Counted from the stretch's first letter, positions 16,065-24,267 are shown. The stretch is DNA of 34,221 nucleotides from Verrucomicrobiales bacterium (GCA_027490985.1 JAIXXC010000057.1:1-34221), one strand, 5' to 3'. Numbers and translations: made by a program. Notes: generated from the sequence alone by a model not told the origin.

Positions 16065-17741
16065 GTGACGAGAGGCTGGATCAACCGAGAAACACTGCGA
16101 TACCCGGTGGCCGTACTGGCGGGCGTGGCCGCCGCCCTGGCCCATCCGACCCCGGGCTGGGCGGGGTTGGCCTGGGTCGCACCGGCCCTGCTGTGGTTCG
16201 GAGCGGTGGGCCTCCGGGGAGCCGAGGGGTTCCGCTATGGCTATGTGGCCGGTCTCGTCCACTTCCTGGTGCTGCTGCGCTGGATGCGGCACATCCCCTT
16301 CCCCGTCGGGGCCTACGCCGGGTGGATCGCCCTGAGCGCCTATTGCGCCCTGTTCCCCGCCCTCTGGGTCCGGCTCGGGCTTCGCTGGACCGGGGGCGAC
16401 ACTCCGGAGACCTCCCCGGCTCCGACCGGCAGCTGGGATTCGTGGATCTCGGCCGCCCGGACCTACGCACGCCAGCCCTGGGCCCTGCGCGCCTCGCAGC
16501 TGATGACCCTCGCCCTGGGCTGGGTGGCCCTCGAATACCTGCGCTCGCACCTGCTGAGCGGGTTTCCCTGGGCCCCGCTCGGCGTGAGCCAGTGGCGCCA
16601 ACTGCCTCTGATCCAATTGGCGAGCGTCACCGGCGTGTACGGGGTGTCCTTCGTGGTGTGCTGGAGCAGCCTGGCCCTCGGAGGTGCCTTCCTCAGCATG
16701 GGCCTGCGCCCCGAATCGCGCTGGAGCTGGACCGCCGAGGCGCGTCTGCCGCTGCTGGTGACCCTCCTGATCATGGGCTGGGGCTTCTGGGAGGTCATGG
16801 GCTACCGCCGCTTGGAGCGTCTGGCCAACCCCAGGACCGCGCGGCTCGTGCTGGTGCAACCCTCGGTGCCGCAGACGCTCCAATGGGATCCCGACGAGCA
16901 AGGGCGCACCTTCGCCAAGATCGAAGGGCTCTCACGCCAGGCACTGTCCCTGGAACCGGAGGTGCTGATCTGGCCCGAGGGCACCTTCGGCCTCTCCGAG
17001 ACCAACTACGGACGCATGATCGCCCTGCTCGGCAAGAACGGGCCGGACTGGATCCTCGGGGCCGACGATTCCGTGACGCGCGAGGGCCGGAGCGATGCCG
17101 GAAGCCGCCCGGGCACGGCCCGCTACAATGCGGCCTTCCTGCGGCGCGGCGACGGCTCCATGCCCCCGGCCTATTGGAAACGGCGTCTGGTGCCCTTCGG
17201 AGAATACGTGCCCCTGGCCCGCTGGCTGCCGTTCCTGAAATGGCTCACCCCCATCGGCGACGGCTTCGAGAGCGGTGATCGTCCGTGGACGTTCAAGCTC
17301 TCCGGCGGCGGCATCGCCGCCCCGGTCATCTGCTTCGAAGACGTCTTCCCGCACGGCATCCGGGACCACGTCCGGCCCGAGGTCGATTTCCTGCTCGGCA
17401 TCACCAACGACGGCTGGTTCGCCGAGAGCGCCGCGCAATGGCAGCACACCGCCAGCGCGGTGTTCCGGTCGGTCGAGAACGGCGTGGCGCTGGTGCGGGT
17501 GTGCAACAACGGCCTCACCGGCTGGTGGGACGCCTGCGGCACCCCGCGCGACGTCCTCGGCGAGTCCGCGGGCAACGTGTACGCCCCGGGTGTGCTCCTG
17601 GCCTCCGTACCCCTGGGGCTGCCGCGCACCGAAACACCCTACCATCGACATGGCGACCTGTTCGCCCAAGGCGCCCTGGCCCTGGTGAGCTGGCGTCTCC
17701 TGCGGACCTTCCGCACCCGGCGGCCGGCCGTTCAGGGATAG
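16065..17741 (+). CDS. lnt: Apolipoprotein N-acyltransferase
   Basis: Attaches the third acyl chain to the N-terminal cysteine of lipoproteins in the inner membrane. The 558-residue product starts at the GTG at 16065. Several membrane segments occupy the first 260 residues, then a nitrilase-like periplasmic domain carries the Glu-Lys-Cys triad: Glu305 in LIWPEGTFG, Lys372 in WKRRLVPFGEYVPL, Cys423 in PVICFEDVFP. TNDGWF and QWQHTASAVFRSVENG blocks follow, and a last hydrophobic stretch lies near the C-terminus. The protein is about 40 residues longer than E. coli Lnt, partly from a loop at about 105-140. It ends ten bases inside the convergent namZ gene. Presence of Lnt fits the likely lipoprotein adaptor at 22213. 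Confidence 0.95.
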   Translation: MTRGWINRETLRYPVAVLAGVAAALAHPTPGWAGLAWVAPALLWFGAVGLRGAEGFRYGYVAGLVHFLVLLRWMRHIPFPVGAYAGWIALSAYCALFPALWVRLGLRWTGGDTPETSPAPTGSWDSWISAARTYARQPWALRASQLMTLALGWVALEYLRSHLLSGFPWAPLGVSQWRQLPLIQLASVTGVYGVSFVVCWSSLALGGAFLSMGLRPESRWSWTAEARLPLLVTLLIMGWGFWEVMGYRRLERLANPRTARLVLVQPSVPQTLQWDPDEQGRTFAKIEGLSRQALSLEPEVLIWPEGTFGLSETNYGRMIALLGKNGPDWILGADDSVTREGRSDAGSRPGTARYNAAFLRRGDGSMPPAYWKRRLVPFGEYVPLARWLPFLKWLTPIGDGFESGDRPWTFKLSGGGIAAPVICFEDVFPHGIRDHVRPEVDFLLGITNDGWFAESAAQWQHTASAVFRSVENGVALVRVCNNGLTGWWDACGTPRDVLGESAGNVYAPGVLLASVPLGLPRTETPYHRHGDLFAQGALALVSWRLLRTFRTRRPAVQG

Positions 17742-19075
17742 AGCAGGTGCGGCTGACGGAGGGCGTCGAAGGCCTTGAGGTCGCCCTCGATGCGGGCCAA
17801 GGCCGGTGCCAGGTCGGCTCCCGATTCCAACAACGGCCGCACCGTGGCCGTGCCCATGAGCCGATCGAAGGTCGGACCCTGGAAGGTGAGCCGATCCGGA
17901 TACAGCCTCCGGACGGTCTGCAACAGGCGCAGGGTGGTGGTCACCGAACGGAATCGGGCCGCATCGGTCACATGGATCTGGCTGCCCCCGCAAAGTTCTC
18001 CGCGGTGCTTGGAGAAGGACGGTGTGAACCAGGCCTCGCGGAAGACCACCCCGGGCAACCGCAGCGCATTCAATGCGTCGGTCAGTTCCCGTCCCTGGAT
18101 CCACGGCGCTCCGAAGAGCTCGAAGGGCCGCGTGGTGCCACGCCCTTCCGACAGGTTGGTCCCCTCGAGGAGCACCTGACCCGGATAGACGCGGGCGGTG
18201 TCCAGCGTGGGCATGTTGGGCGAGGGCATGACCCAGGGCAGTCCCGTCTGGGCGAACTCCAGGGAGCGCGACCATCCGGTGAGCGGCAGCACCGTCAACG
18301 CCGCCGGCCGGGGGAGGAAGCGGGCGTTGAAGAGGCGGGCCAGTTCACCCACGGTCATCCCGTGGCGCATGGGGATGGGCTGGATGCCCACCAGCGACAC
18401 CCACTCGGGCGCCTCCAGCACCGGTCCCTCCATCACGACCCCGCCCAGCGGATTGGGGCGATCGAGCACCCAGATGGGGACGCCGTGCTCGGCGCAGGCT
18501 TCCATGACCTTGGAAAGGGTGCCGACGTAGGTGTAGGCCCGCGACCCCACGTCCTGGATGTCGAAGACCATCGCGTCGATGCGTTCGGCGAGGACCGCGT
18601 TGGTGGGAATGCCCGGACTGCCGCGAACCATCCCGGCGATGTTGGTCAGCATGGGCCCCGTGGGTTTGAAGGTCTTGCCGTACAGGCTGAAGAGCGGCAG
18701 CCCCAACACCGGGTCCCATTGGAATCCCACCTTGTCGCCCGCCTGGGCATTGCCGCGAACCCCATGCTCCGGCCCATAGAGGGCCACCAACTCGAGGTCC
18801 TTCCGCTGCCGCAGACGCAGGGCCAGCGATTCGAGATCGCGCGTCACCCCGGTGGGGTTGGTGATCAGACCCACCCGCCGGCCGCGCAGCGGCGAAGGAT
18901 CGGCGGCCAACAGGGCGTCGGCCCCAGTACGGACCTCGGCTTGCAGCACCGTGGCGAGCAGGCACCACCCCAGGGCGATCCGGGACCACCGGCCGACACG
19001 CCCCCACGAACGCGGGCCAAGACCTCGGATCGGACCCCGGATCGCCCCCCGGATGAACCCTTCTGAATGCGGCAT
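17732..19075 (-). CDS. namZ: Exo-beta-N-acetylmuramidase NamZ family (DUF1343, GH171)
   Basis: Characterised NamZ releases MurNAc from the non-reducing end of peptidoglycan fragments outside the cell. The 447-residue product, from the ATG at 19075, matches the DUF1343 family closely: GLITNPTGVTRDL, LYGPEHGVRGNAQAGD (Glu103-His104), FDIQDVGSRAYTYVGTL (171-187), VLDRPNPLGG and PIPMRHGMTVGELA. A signal peptide is likely at 29-46 (SRIALGWCLLATVLQA), but it follows an unusually long basic N-terminal region with a repeated IRG pattern. The gene is convergent with lnt (ten-base overlap) and divergent from the DUF7009-type gene. With the lytic transglycosylase it points to peptidoglycan turnover; strict recycling partners (MurQ, MurK) are not in the window. 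Confidence 0.9.
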   Translation of the reverse strand: MPHSEGFIRGAIRGPIRGLGPRSWGRVGRWSRIALGWCLLATVLQAEVRTGADALLAADPSPLRGRRVGLITNPTGVTRDLESLALRLRQRKDLELVALYGPEHGVRGNAQAGDKVGFQWDPVLGLPLFSLYGKTFKPTGPMLTNIAGMVRGSPGIPTNAVLAERIDAMVFDIQDVGSRAYTYVGTLSKVMEACAEHGVPIWVLDRPNPLGGVVMEGPVLEAPEWVSLVGIQPIPMRHGMTVGELARLFNARFLPRPAALTVLPLTGWSRSLEFAQTGLPWVMPSPNMPTLDTARVYPGQVLLEGTNLSEGRGTTRPFELFGAPWIQGRELTDALNALRLPGVVFREAWFTPSFSKHRGELCGGSQIHVTDAARFRSVTTTLRLLQTVRRLYPDRLTFQGPTFDRLMGTATVRPLLESGADLAPALARIEGDLKAFDALRQPHLLYP

Positions 19076-19215
19076 CGGCCGAGGATTCCGTTTCAGTCCG
19101 GGAATTGGAAGGCGTAGAGATCGGAACGGGTCGCTGGAAGGTTTTGGGACCGATGCCAACACCGACCGACTCAGCCGACTTCCTCTTTGGCCCTGTCCGG
19201 GGCAGCGTTCCGACG

Positions 19216-19530
19216 ATGAAACTGCGGATCTTCGGTTCGTCGGTGCGGTTCCGGATGCGCCCCCCGGAGGTGGCGGTCTGGTTGGAGTCGGGGACCGTGT
19301 CCGACGGAGTGCGGATCGGCCCCCGGGATGGGGATCGGTGGTCCTATCGATTGGAGGTGACACCCGCAGCCGATTGGAGCATCGCCGTGGAATCGGGCCA
19401 TTGGGTCGTGTCGGTTCCGCAGTCCGCGGCCCGGGCCTGGGCCGACTCGGACCTCGTCTCCTTGGACCACCTCACGCCGTGGGGCACCCGCATCACGATC
19501 GAAAAAGACCTCCCACGCCGAACCCGGTGA
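19216..19530 (+). CDS. Small conserved protein, DUF7009-like
   Basis: A 104-residue soluble protein from the ATG at 19216. It opens MKLRIFGSSVRFRMRPPEV, alternates hydrophobic and charged residues as a beta-barrel or sandwich would, contains SYRLEVTP and WVVSVPQSAARAWADSD, and ends TRITIEKDLPRRTR. I recognise this pattern (MKLRI start, basic RxRL strand, closing I-x-EKD strand) as the small family recently named DUF7009, seen in Verrucomicrobiota and Bacteroidota; the match is from memory and its function is unknown. No signal peptide or membrane segment. It is divergent from namZ by 140 bases. An in-frame open stretch runs upstream to 19105 but lacks family features. Confidence 0.72.
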   Translation: MKLRIFGSSVRFRMRPPEVAVWLESGTVSDGVRIGPRDGDRWSYRLEVTPAADWSIAVESGHWVVSVPQSAARAWADSDLVSLDHLTPWGTRITIEKDLPRRTR

Positions 19531-19569
19531 CTGGCTCCGGTTCGGTCGCCCCCCAGCGGGCGGACTTTG

Positions 19570-19614
19570 AAGGCACGGAAGCCCAAGGCGCGGGATTCCA
19601 AAGCACAGGATCCC
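19570..19614. repeat. Three diverged 15-base tandem units
   Basis: Three head-to-tail 15-base units fill most of the gap between two convergent genes: AAGGCACGGAAGCCC (19570-19584), AAGGCGCGGGATTCC (19585-19599) and AAAGCACAGGATCCC (19600-19614). Each pair agrees at 11 of 15 positions. No clear hairpin with a U-tract is present, so it is not an obvious terminator. Confidence 0.5.
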
Positions 19615-19624
19615 TAACCCCGCT

Positions 19625-20086
19625 TCAGAAGACTTCGCGGGCGATGCCGTACAGCAGCAGCAGCAACAGCCCCAACGAGAGCAGGAACCGGCGGCGGGCG
19701 ATCTTCCGCTCATAACGCAGCGGACGCAGGCCATGGACCGAACCGGCGGCCATCAAGTGGACCAACCCCGAGGGCCGTCGGGGTTGCCCTCCCAGGCGCT
19801 GGGTCCAACGCTGCCAGGCCTCGACCAGATTGAAGCGGTCGGCCGGAGGCAGGCGGGGCCCCGATCGGGAACCCGACACACTGATCGGAGTCGGTGCCGG
19901 CATGGGCCGTTCCGGGGCGGCCTCGAAGACGGGGCGGGGCTCACGGGGCTGGGGCGCTTGAACGCGAGCCTGGGGCAACGGACGGGCCGACAGGTCCGAG
20001 ATGCGCCGCTGGATGGCCTCGATCTCGCGGTCCAATTCGGCCTGCCGGGCCGACATCGGATCCTTCGCTTTGGTGAACCAACCCAT
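19625..20086 (-). CDS. Tail-anchored membrane protein with N-terminal coiled coil, unknown function
   Basis: A 153-residue protein I cannot name. It starts MGWFTKAKDPMSARQAEL; residues 11-34 form a short charged helix suited to a coiled coil, 35-80 are rich in Pro, Arg and Ala, 81-100 contain a Trp-rich helix (VEAWQRWTQRL), and RPLRYERKIARRR (121-133) is a strongly basic patch right before one hydrophobic segment (134-148) that ends three residues from the tail-end EVF. The positive-inside rule puts the bulk in the cytoplasm with a C-terminal anchor. It begins 18 bases after the stop of the next coiled-coil gene on the same strand, so the two are almost certainly co-expressed. I believe I have seen this pair in other Verrucomicrobiota, but cannot verify it here. 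Confidence 0.75.
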   Translation of the reverse strand: MGWFTKAKDPMSARQAELDREIEAIQRRISDLSARPLPQARVQAPQPREPRPVFEAAPERPMPAPTPISVSGSRSGPRLPPADRFNLVEAWQRWTQRLGGQPRRPSGLVHLMAAGSVHGLRPLRYERKIARRRFLLSLGLLLLLLYGIAREVF

Positions 20087-20104
20087 GGTCGTCGTCGCCC
20101 CGGT

Positions 20105-20791
20105 TCAGCGCTTGAGCGCCAGAACCACGGCCAATGCGAACACACCCAAGCCCAACAACGCCACGGGCCAGTTGAAGGCCAACCCCAACCGTGCCCACTG
20201 CGCCGCGTTCAGGCCGGCCAAGGGGGAAATCGCGGTCGATGCCGGCGGTGTCGATCCCGCCCCAGCCCCCGCACCGCCTCCGCCCTCCAACACCGGCCAG
20301 GCCAGGCGAGCCTGGTTCCATTCCATGCGGGCGTTCTCGATGGCCGCCAGGGCACGGGCCAATTCGGTCTCCCAGGTGGTGTCGGTCCAGGCCTGCTCGT
20401 TGAGACCCTGCACCTGGGTGAGGGCCCCGCGCAGACCTTCCAGGGTGCGTCCCATCTGCACGGCATCCCGACGGAGGTTCATCTCGGCCTGCTCGAGCAG
20501 CGCCACTCCGCGGAGGAGGCTCTGAAGCATCTCCTCACGCCCTGTCTGGAATTCACCCCGGCGGCGCCGCATCTCCTCGATGGCCGCCTTGGCCCGCTCG
20601 AGTTGCTCCTGCGCCTCGCGCAACTTGGCCAGATCCTGCTGGGTGGCCGTCAACTGGCTGTCGAGTTCCTCGCGGGTCGGGGCCCTTCCGGTGACCGGGG
20701 CCCCCGCTGGACCGGCCGTGGCCAGTCGTGGGGAAGATCCGCCACTGGTGCGCAGGTCTGTATCCACAAAGTCGGTGCCGTCGAGAGCCAT
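20105..20791 (-). CDS. Tail-anchored long coiled-coil membrane protein, unknown function
   Basis: A 228-residue protein I cannot name, from the ATG at 20791 (MALDGTDFVDTDLRTSGG); an open frame continues upstream but has no coding character. Residues 38-165 are nearly all heptad-friendly helix (LDSQLTATQQDLAKLREAQE onward, with IEEMRRRRGEF and a long ALAAIENARMEWNQ helix), broken by a conserved-looking W-T-D-T-T-W stretch at 135-140. A Gly/Ala/Pro linker (169-190) leads to a single C-terminal membrane segment (208-226) followed by KR. No signal peptide, so the coil is probably cytoplasmic. It sits 157 bases after the pseudopilin gene and 18 before its partner. A scaffold or membrane-stress role would be guesswork. 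Confidence 0.78.
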   Translation of the reverse strand: MALDGTDFVDTDLRTSGGSSPRLATAGPAGAPVTGRAPTREELDSQLTATQQDLAKLREAQEQLERAKAAIEEMRRRRGEFQTGREEMLQSLLRGVALLEQAEMNLRRDAVQMGRTLEGLRGALTQVQGLNEQAWTDTTWETELARALAAIENARMEWNQARLAWPVLEGGGGAGAGAGSTPPASTAISPLAGLNAAQWARLGLAFNWPVALLGLGVFALAVVLALKR

Positions 20792-20911
20792 AGGTCGTCC
20801 GCAAAAACTACAGGGACAACCCGCCGACGCAACGCGGACGTTGCCGGGAATCCCACAAATCCGGCGACCATCCGCTCGATGCCCGTGGCCGACCCCCGGG
20901 GCCCCGCCAGG

Positions 20912-20943
20912 AAAACCCGTCGAGGACATCCAGACTCGACCGG
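20912..20943 (-). terminator. Weak terminator after the pseudopilin gene
   Basis: Directly downstream of the pseudopilin stop, the minus strand reads GTCGAG, a ten-base loop, CTCGAC, then GGGTTTTCC (complement of 20919-20924 and 20935-20940, T-run 20912-20915). The six-base stem can be lengthened by two C-G pairs past one mismatch. The four-T tail is short, so this would be a partial terminator. Confidence 0.4.
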
Positions 20944-20948
20944 ACGAC

Positions 20949-21692
20949 TCACCACCAGAAATGGGGTGCCGACCCGTCGGTCCGAACCTCCTGTTGGGCG
21001 AATTTCCGGAACTCGGCGTGCCCATCGAGCATCAGCACATTGCCTCCGGCCGGGAGTTGACCGTTCAAGTGCGCCGAGCTGTGCCCAGCCCAGCCCCCGT
21101 CGACCTTGGTGAAATTGCGGTTGCCCCCGGTGCGGTTGGCGGTGTTCGACAGGGTCGCATCGGCCACGACCACCCGCGAAGACGGGCCGGGCTCATACTC
21201 CTGGCCGGCGACCGTCCAGGGCTTCGGATTGAGTCCTTCGGTGATGTTGGTGGCCTTGATGCGGCCGGAACCCTTGAACGCGACAGCATAGCCGATCACC
21301 CGGTAGCCATTGGCATTGTCTCCGGCCACCTCGTTGGTCACCCCCGTGGTGAACGACCAAAGCTGGTTGTTGTTCTGCTTCTCGAAGCCCGGGCAGTACA
21401 GGATGCTCCGCTGGCCGCCATTCGCCACGAAGGCATTGGCCGCCTTGGCCGGCAGGTCCCAGGGCCACACGGCCCCGGTGCAGTCGGGGAACAGGTCCCG
21501 GTTGTCCATGGCGTACATCCGGACGGCGAGCCCCAGATTCCTGAGATTGCTCGAACACTTGGTCACGACGGCCTTGCTCTTGGCCTTGGCCAGGGCAGGC
21601 AGGAGCATCCCGGCCAGGATGGCGATGATGGCGATGACCACCAGGAGTTCGATCAACGTGAAGGCACGGCGGGTACAAAGGTTCCTCTTCAT
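20949..21692 (-). CDS. Type II secretion/type IV-like pseudopilin
   Basis: A 247-residue exported pilin-like protein. The N-terminus has a basic leader ([10 protein letters not shown]) followed by the class III signal [19 protein letters not shown], with Glu5 of the mature protein present; the peptidase would cut before Phe, with Ala instead of the classical Gly at -1. The helix continues through [13 protein letters not shown]. The globular part is beta-rich, with Cys43 and Cys99 that might pair, and closes with [18 protein letters not shown] and FWW, the tail form of the large pseudopilin paralogue group of Verrucomicrobiota, Lentisphaerota and Planctomycetota. These genomes often carry dozens of copies remote from secretion genes, and none of the gsp or pil machinery is in this window. 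Role: possibly a surface or pseudopilus subunit. Confidence 0.93.
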   Translation of the reverse strand: MKRNLCTRRAFTLIELLVVIAIIAILAGMLLPALAKAKSKAVVTKCSSNLRNLGLAVRMYAMDNRDLFPDCTGAVWPWDLPAKAANAFVANGGQRSILYCPGFEKQNNNQLWSFTTGVTNEVAGDNANGYRVIGYAVAFKGSGRIKATNITEGLNPKPWTVAGQEYEPGPSSRVVVADATLSNTANRTGGNRNFTKVDGGWAGHSSAHLNGQLPAGGNVLMLDGHAEFRKFAQQEVRTDGSAPHFWW

Positions 21693-21841
21693 GCGGCGGA
21701 CAGGGTTGGGGAGAGCTCAGGATGCGAAACCCCGCTATCGGAGGCAATGAGCGAAAACCGCAGCCGCCGAACGCGTCGGACCACCTCCTTCCCGCGGAAC
21801 GACCCTCCGTCGGCTGAAAGGCCCGCCCGTCCAATCGTGAC

Positions 21842-21869
21842 TTGAGGCCTGACGGGGTCTGGATAGGAT
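21842..21869 (+). promoter_or_regulatory. Candidate sigma70-type promoter for the 52-residue gene
   Basis: TTGAGG (21842-21847) and TAGGAT (21864-21869) each match four of six consensus bases and are 16 bases apart. Transcription would start around 21876, next to the ATG at 21878, implying an almost leaderless message; there is also no Shine-Dalgarno sequence before that ATG. The match is modest and unproven. Confidence 0.3.
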
Positions 21870-21877
21870 CTTTGCAC

Positions 21878-22036
21878 ATGAATTTCATCGCATCGCTGGT
21901 TTTCTTCATCGTCATCACCGCCCTGCTGAGCGCCGGCATCGCCCTCGCCGCCAAGGGCAGCTTCATCCTGCTGCTCATCGGAATCGCCGTGTTCGGCGGC
22001 CTGTTCGTGAAGTTCGGCTGCCTCGATCAGCACTGA
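21878..22036 (+). CDS. 52-residue membrane protein
   Basis: The ATG at 21878 gives MNFIASLVFFIVITALLSAG, then a second hydrophobic run (SFILLLIGIAVFGGLFVKFG) and the short tail CLDQH. Two membrane helices joined by a tight AAKGS turn are predicted, with both ends on the same side. I recognise similar tiny proteins from other Verrucomicrobiota only as unnamed entries; function unknown. The coding reading is supported by the hydrophobic pattern, the stop immediately after the polar tail, and position after a promoter-like sequence. It is divergent from the pseudopilin gene and separated from the export operon by 176 bases. Confidence 0.72.
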   Translation: MNFIASLVFFIVITALLSAGIALAAKGSFILLLIGIAVFGGLFVKFGCLDQH

Positions 22037-22122
22037 GTCCCTCACTACGGCCTTGAGCCCGACATCCCGGGCCGCCCCGTCGCGCACCGGGGATCCGGTG
22101 GATGGGAACCGGGAAGAAAGCC

Positions 22123-22138
22123 TGTCCGTTTTCGGACA
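22123..22138. promoter_or_regulatory. Palindromic operator candidate upstream of the export operon
   Basis: A perfect inverted repeat, TGTCCG-TTTT-CGGACA, lies 75 bases before the adaptor ATG. Six-base arms with a four-base AT spacer suit a dimeric helix-turn-helix repressor of an efflux operon. It could also form an RNA hairpin with a TTTT loop, but no U-tract follows. No regulator gene adjoins it. Confidence 0.45.
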
Positions 22139-22212
22139 AACCCGACGCATGAGTGGAGGTCCGACGACGTTCTTCCATCTCCCCGAGGAAACCCGCAGTC
22201 GAACCGCTCTCC

Positions 22213-23511
22213 ATGTCTTCAATGAGTTCACGCCCCGCCCTTCCCCTGCTTGCGGTCTCGGCCCTGATGGCCGCAGCGCTGATCGGCACGGGCTGCAATC
22301 GCCAGAAGCCGGTCACGGTCGTGACCGAGAAGGCCCAGCGTAGGAACCTCACCGAGGTGGTCACCGGCAGCGGCAAGCTCCAACCGGTGGTGCAGGTGAA
22401 GATCAGCTCCGAGGTCGCCGGCGAGATCATCGACCTGCCGGTGAAGGAGGGGCAGAAGGTCCGCAAAGGCGACCTCCTGGTGCGGGTGAAGCCCGACCTG
22501 TACGCCGCGGCACTCCGCAGCCAGGAGGCCAGCCTGAAGTCGGCGCAGGCCGACCTGCTCACCGCCGAGGCCAATGCCCGCAAGGCCGAGGCCGAGCTCA
22601 AGCGCAACGAAGACCTCTTCTCGCGGCAACTCATCAGCGGATCGCTCTTCGACGAGGTCCGCACCGGCGCCGAAGTGGCCCGGGCCACGGCCATCGCCTC
22701 CACCCAACGGGTCGAGATGGCCCGAGCCAGCCTCAAGCGCTCCGAAGAAGACCTGGCCAAGACCACCATTTTCAGCCCCATCGACGGCACGATCTCCAAG
22801 CTCAACTCGGAGCTGGGCGAACGGGTCTCCGGCACCGGCATGATGGCCGGCACCGACATCATGACGGTGGCCGACCTCACCGAGATGGAAGCGCGCATCG
22901 AGGTGGGCGAGATCGATGTGGTGCTCATCCAGCCCGAGTTCAAGGCCCGCCTCGACGTGGACTCCTTCAAGGACCGCAAGTTCGATGGCAAGGTCACCCA
23001 GGTGGCCCGCTCGGCGAAGACCGCCGCGGTCGGCACCCAGCAGGAGTCCACCAAGTTCGAAGTCCGCATCCGCATGGCCGACAAGGGGTTGTTCCTGCCG
23101 GGCATGAGCGTGACGGCCGACATCGAGACGCGCTACCGGACCAACGTCATCACCGTGCCCATCCAGGCGGTCACCACCCGCCTGCCGGGTTCCTCGGCCA
23201 CCGACCCCGATCCCAAGAAGCAGCAGGCGCCCTCCGAAGAGGACAAGGGGCAGATCGAATTCCTGGCGGGCAAGAAGACCAAAGACGCCGTCAAACCGGT
23301 GGAGGTCGTCTTCATCAAGGAGGGCGACAAGGCCAGGATGTCACCCGTCAAGCGGGGCATCAGCGATGATGCGCATTACGAGATCCTCGAGGGGGTGAGC
23401 GAAGGCCAGGAGATCGTCACCGGCAGCTTCAAGGCGGTCTCCAAGGAATTGAACGACGGATCCCTCATCCAGCTCGAGGAACCCAAGAAGGACAAGGCGG
23501 CCAAGCCCTGA
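22213..23511 (+). CDS. MacA-like periplasmic adaptor (HlyD family), probable lipoprotein
   Basis: A 432-residue membrane-fusion protein that would couple an inner-membrane ABC exporter to an outer-membrane channel. The ATG at 22213 starts a signal sequence ending ALIGTGC; Cys28 or so is a plausible but non-ideal lipid-attachment site. The lipoyl-like half-motifs are clear: EVAGEIIDLPVKEGQKVRKG and, after the coiled hairpin (about 105-185, EASLKSAQADLLTAEANARK), TTIFSPIDGTISKLNSELGE. A beta-barrel domain (VGEIDVVLIQPEFKA) and the membrane-proximal domain with a Lys-rich insertion (about 335-370, PDPKKQQAPSEEDKG) follow. Closest functional class is MacA. First gene of a four-gene operon; no TolC-like gene is in the window. 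Confidence 0.92.
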   Translation: MSSMSSRPALPLLAVSALMAAALIGTGCNRQKPVTVVTEKAQRRNLTEVVTGSGKLQPVVQVKISSEVAGEIIDLPVKEGQKVRKGDLLVRVKPDLYAAALRSQEASLKSAQADLLTAEANARKAEAELKRNEDLFSRQLISGSLFDEVRTGAEVARATAIASTQRVEMARASLKRSEEDLAKTTIFSPIDGTISKLNSELGERVSGTGMMAGTDIMTVADLTEMEARIEVGEIDVVLIQPEFKARLDVDSFKDRKFDGKVTQVARSAKTAAVGTQQESTKFEVRIRMADKGLFLPGMSVTADIETRYRTNVITVPIQAVTTRLPGSSATDPDPKKQQAPSEEDKGQIEFLAGKKTKDAVKPVEVVFIKEGDKARMSPVKRGISDDAHYEILEGVSEGQEIVTGSFKAVSKELNDGSLIQLEEPKKDKAAKP

Positions 23512-23529
23512 ACCCGGTCGATCCAGACC

Positions 23530-24267
23530 ATGTCGCTCATCCGAATCCAGAATCTGGCCCGCCGCTACGTGATGGGCACCGAGACGGTGCACGCGCTGCG
23601 CGGGGTCTCGGTGCTCATCGAGCGCGGCGAATACCTGGCCATCATGGGCCCCTCCGGTTCGGGCAAGTCCACTCTGATGAACCTGCTCGGCTGCCTCGAC
23701 ACCCCGAGCGACGGCCACTACGAGCTGAATGGCAAAGACGTCGCCCGGATGAGCGACAACGAACTGGCCGACATCCGCAACCGCGAGATCGGCTTCGTGT
23801 TCCAGAGCTTCAATTTGTTGGCCCGGGCCGATGCCCTGCACAACGTCGAATTGCCCCTGATCTACGCCGGGGTGCCGCCGAAGGAACGCCGTGAACGCGC
23901 CCGGCAGGCCCTGGTCAACGTGGGGCTCGGCGAACGCATGCACCACCGGCCCAACGAGCTCTCCGGCGGACAGCGGCAGCGCGTGGCCATCGCCCGGGCC
24001 CTGGTGAACACGCCTTCCATCATCCTGGCCGACGAACCCACCGGAAACCTCGATTCCAAGACCGGCGTCGAGATCCTGAGCCTCTTCGAAGAGCTGTCGC
24101 GCCGGGGCAACACCATCATCGTGGTCACCCACGAAGAAGACGTCGCCCTCCATGCCCGCCGGGTGATCCGCATCCGCGACGGCCTCATCGCCGCCGACGA
24201 AATCAACGCCCATCCGCGGGCCGTCGTGGCCCCCATCGCTGCGTCAGCACCCGCTTCGACCTCATGA
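23530..24267 (+). CDS. ABC transporter ATPase, MacB/LolD type
   Basis: A 245-residue nucleotide-binding subunit. Walker [10 protein letters not shown] (40-48), Q-loop [13 protein letters not shown], signature LSGGQ (144-148) in [15 protein letters not shown], Walker [14 protein letters not shown] and the switch His in VVTHEEDVA are all intact. SFNLL after the Q-loop and NEL-type spacing are typical of the MacB/LolD/FtsE branch, which works with FtsX-like permeases as a mechanotransmitter rather than moving substrate across the inner membrane. It follows the adaptor gene by 18 bases and overlaps the first permease by four bases (ATGA), a mark of translational coupling. E. coli MacB fuses this domain to its permease; here they are separate. 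Confidence 0.96.
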   Translation: MSLIRIQNLARRYVMGTETVHALRGVSVLIERGEYLAIMGPSGSGKSTLMNLLGCLDTPSDGHYELNGKDVARMSDNELADIRNREIGFVFQSFNLLARADALHNVELPLIYAGVPPKERRERARQALVNVGLGERMHHRPNELSGGQRQRVAIARALVNTPSIILADEPTGNLDSKTGVEILSLFEELSRRGNTIIVVTHEEDVALHARRVIRIRDGLIAADEINAHPRAVVAPIAASAPASTS

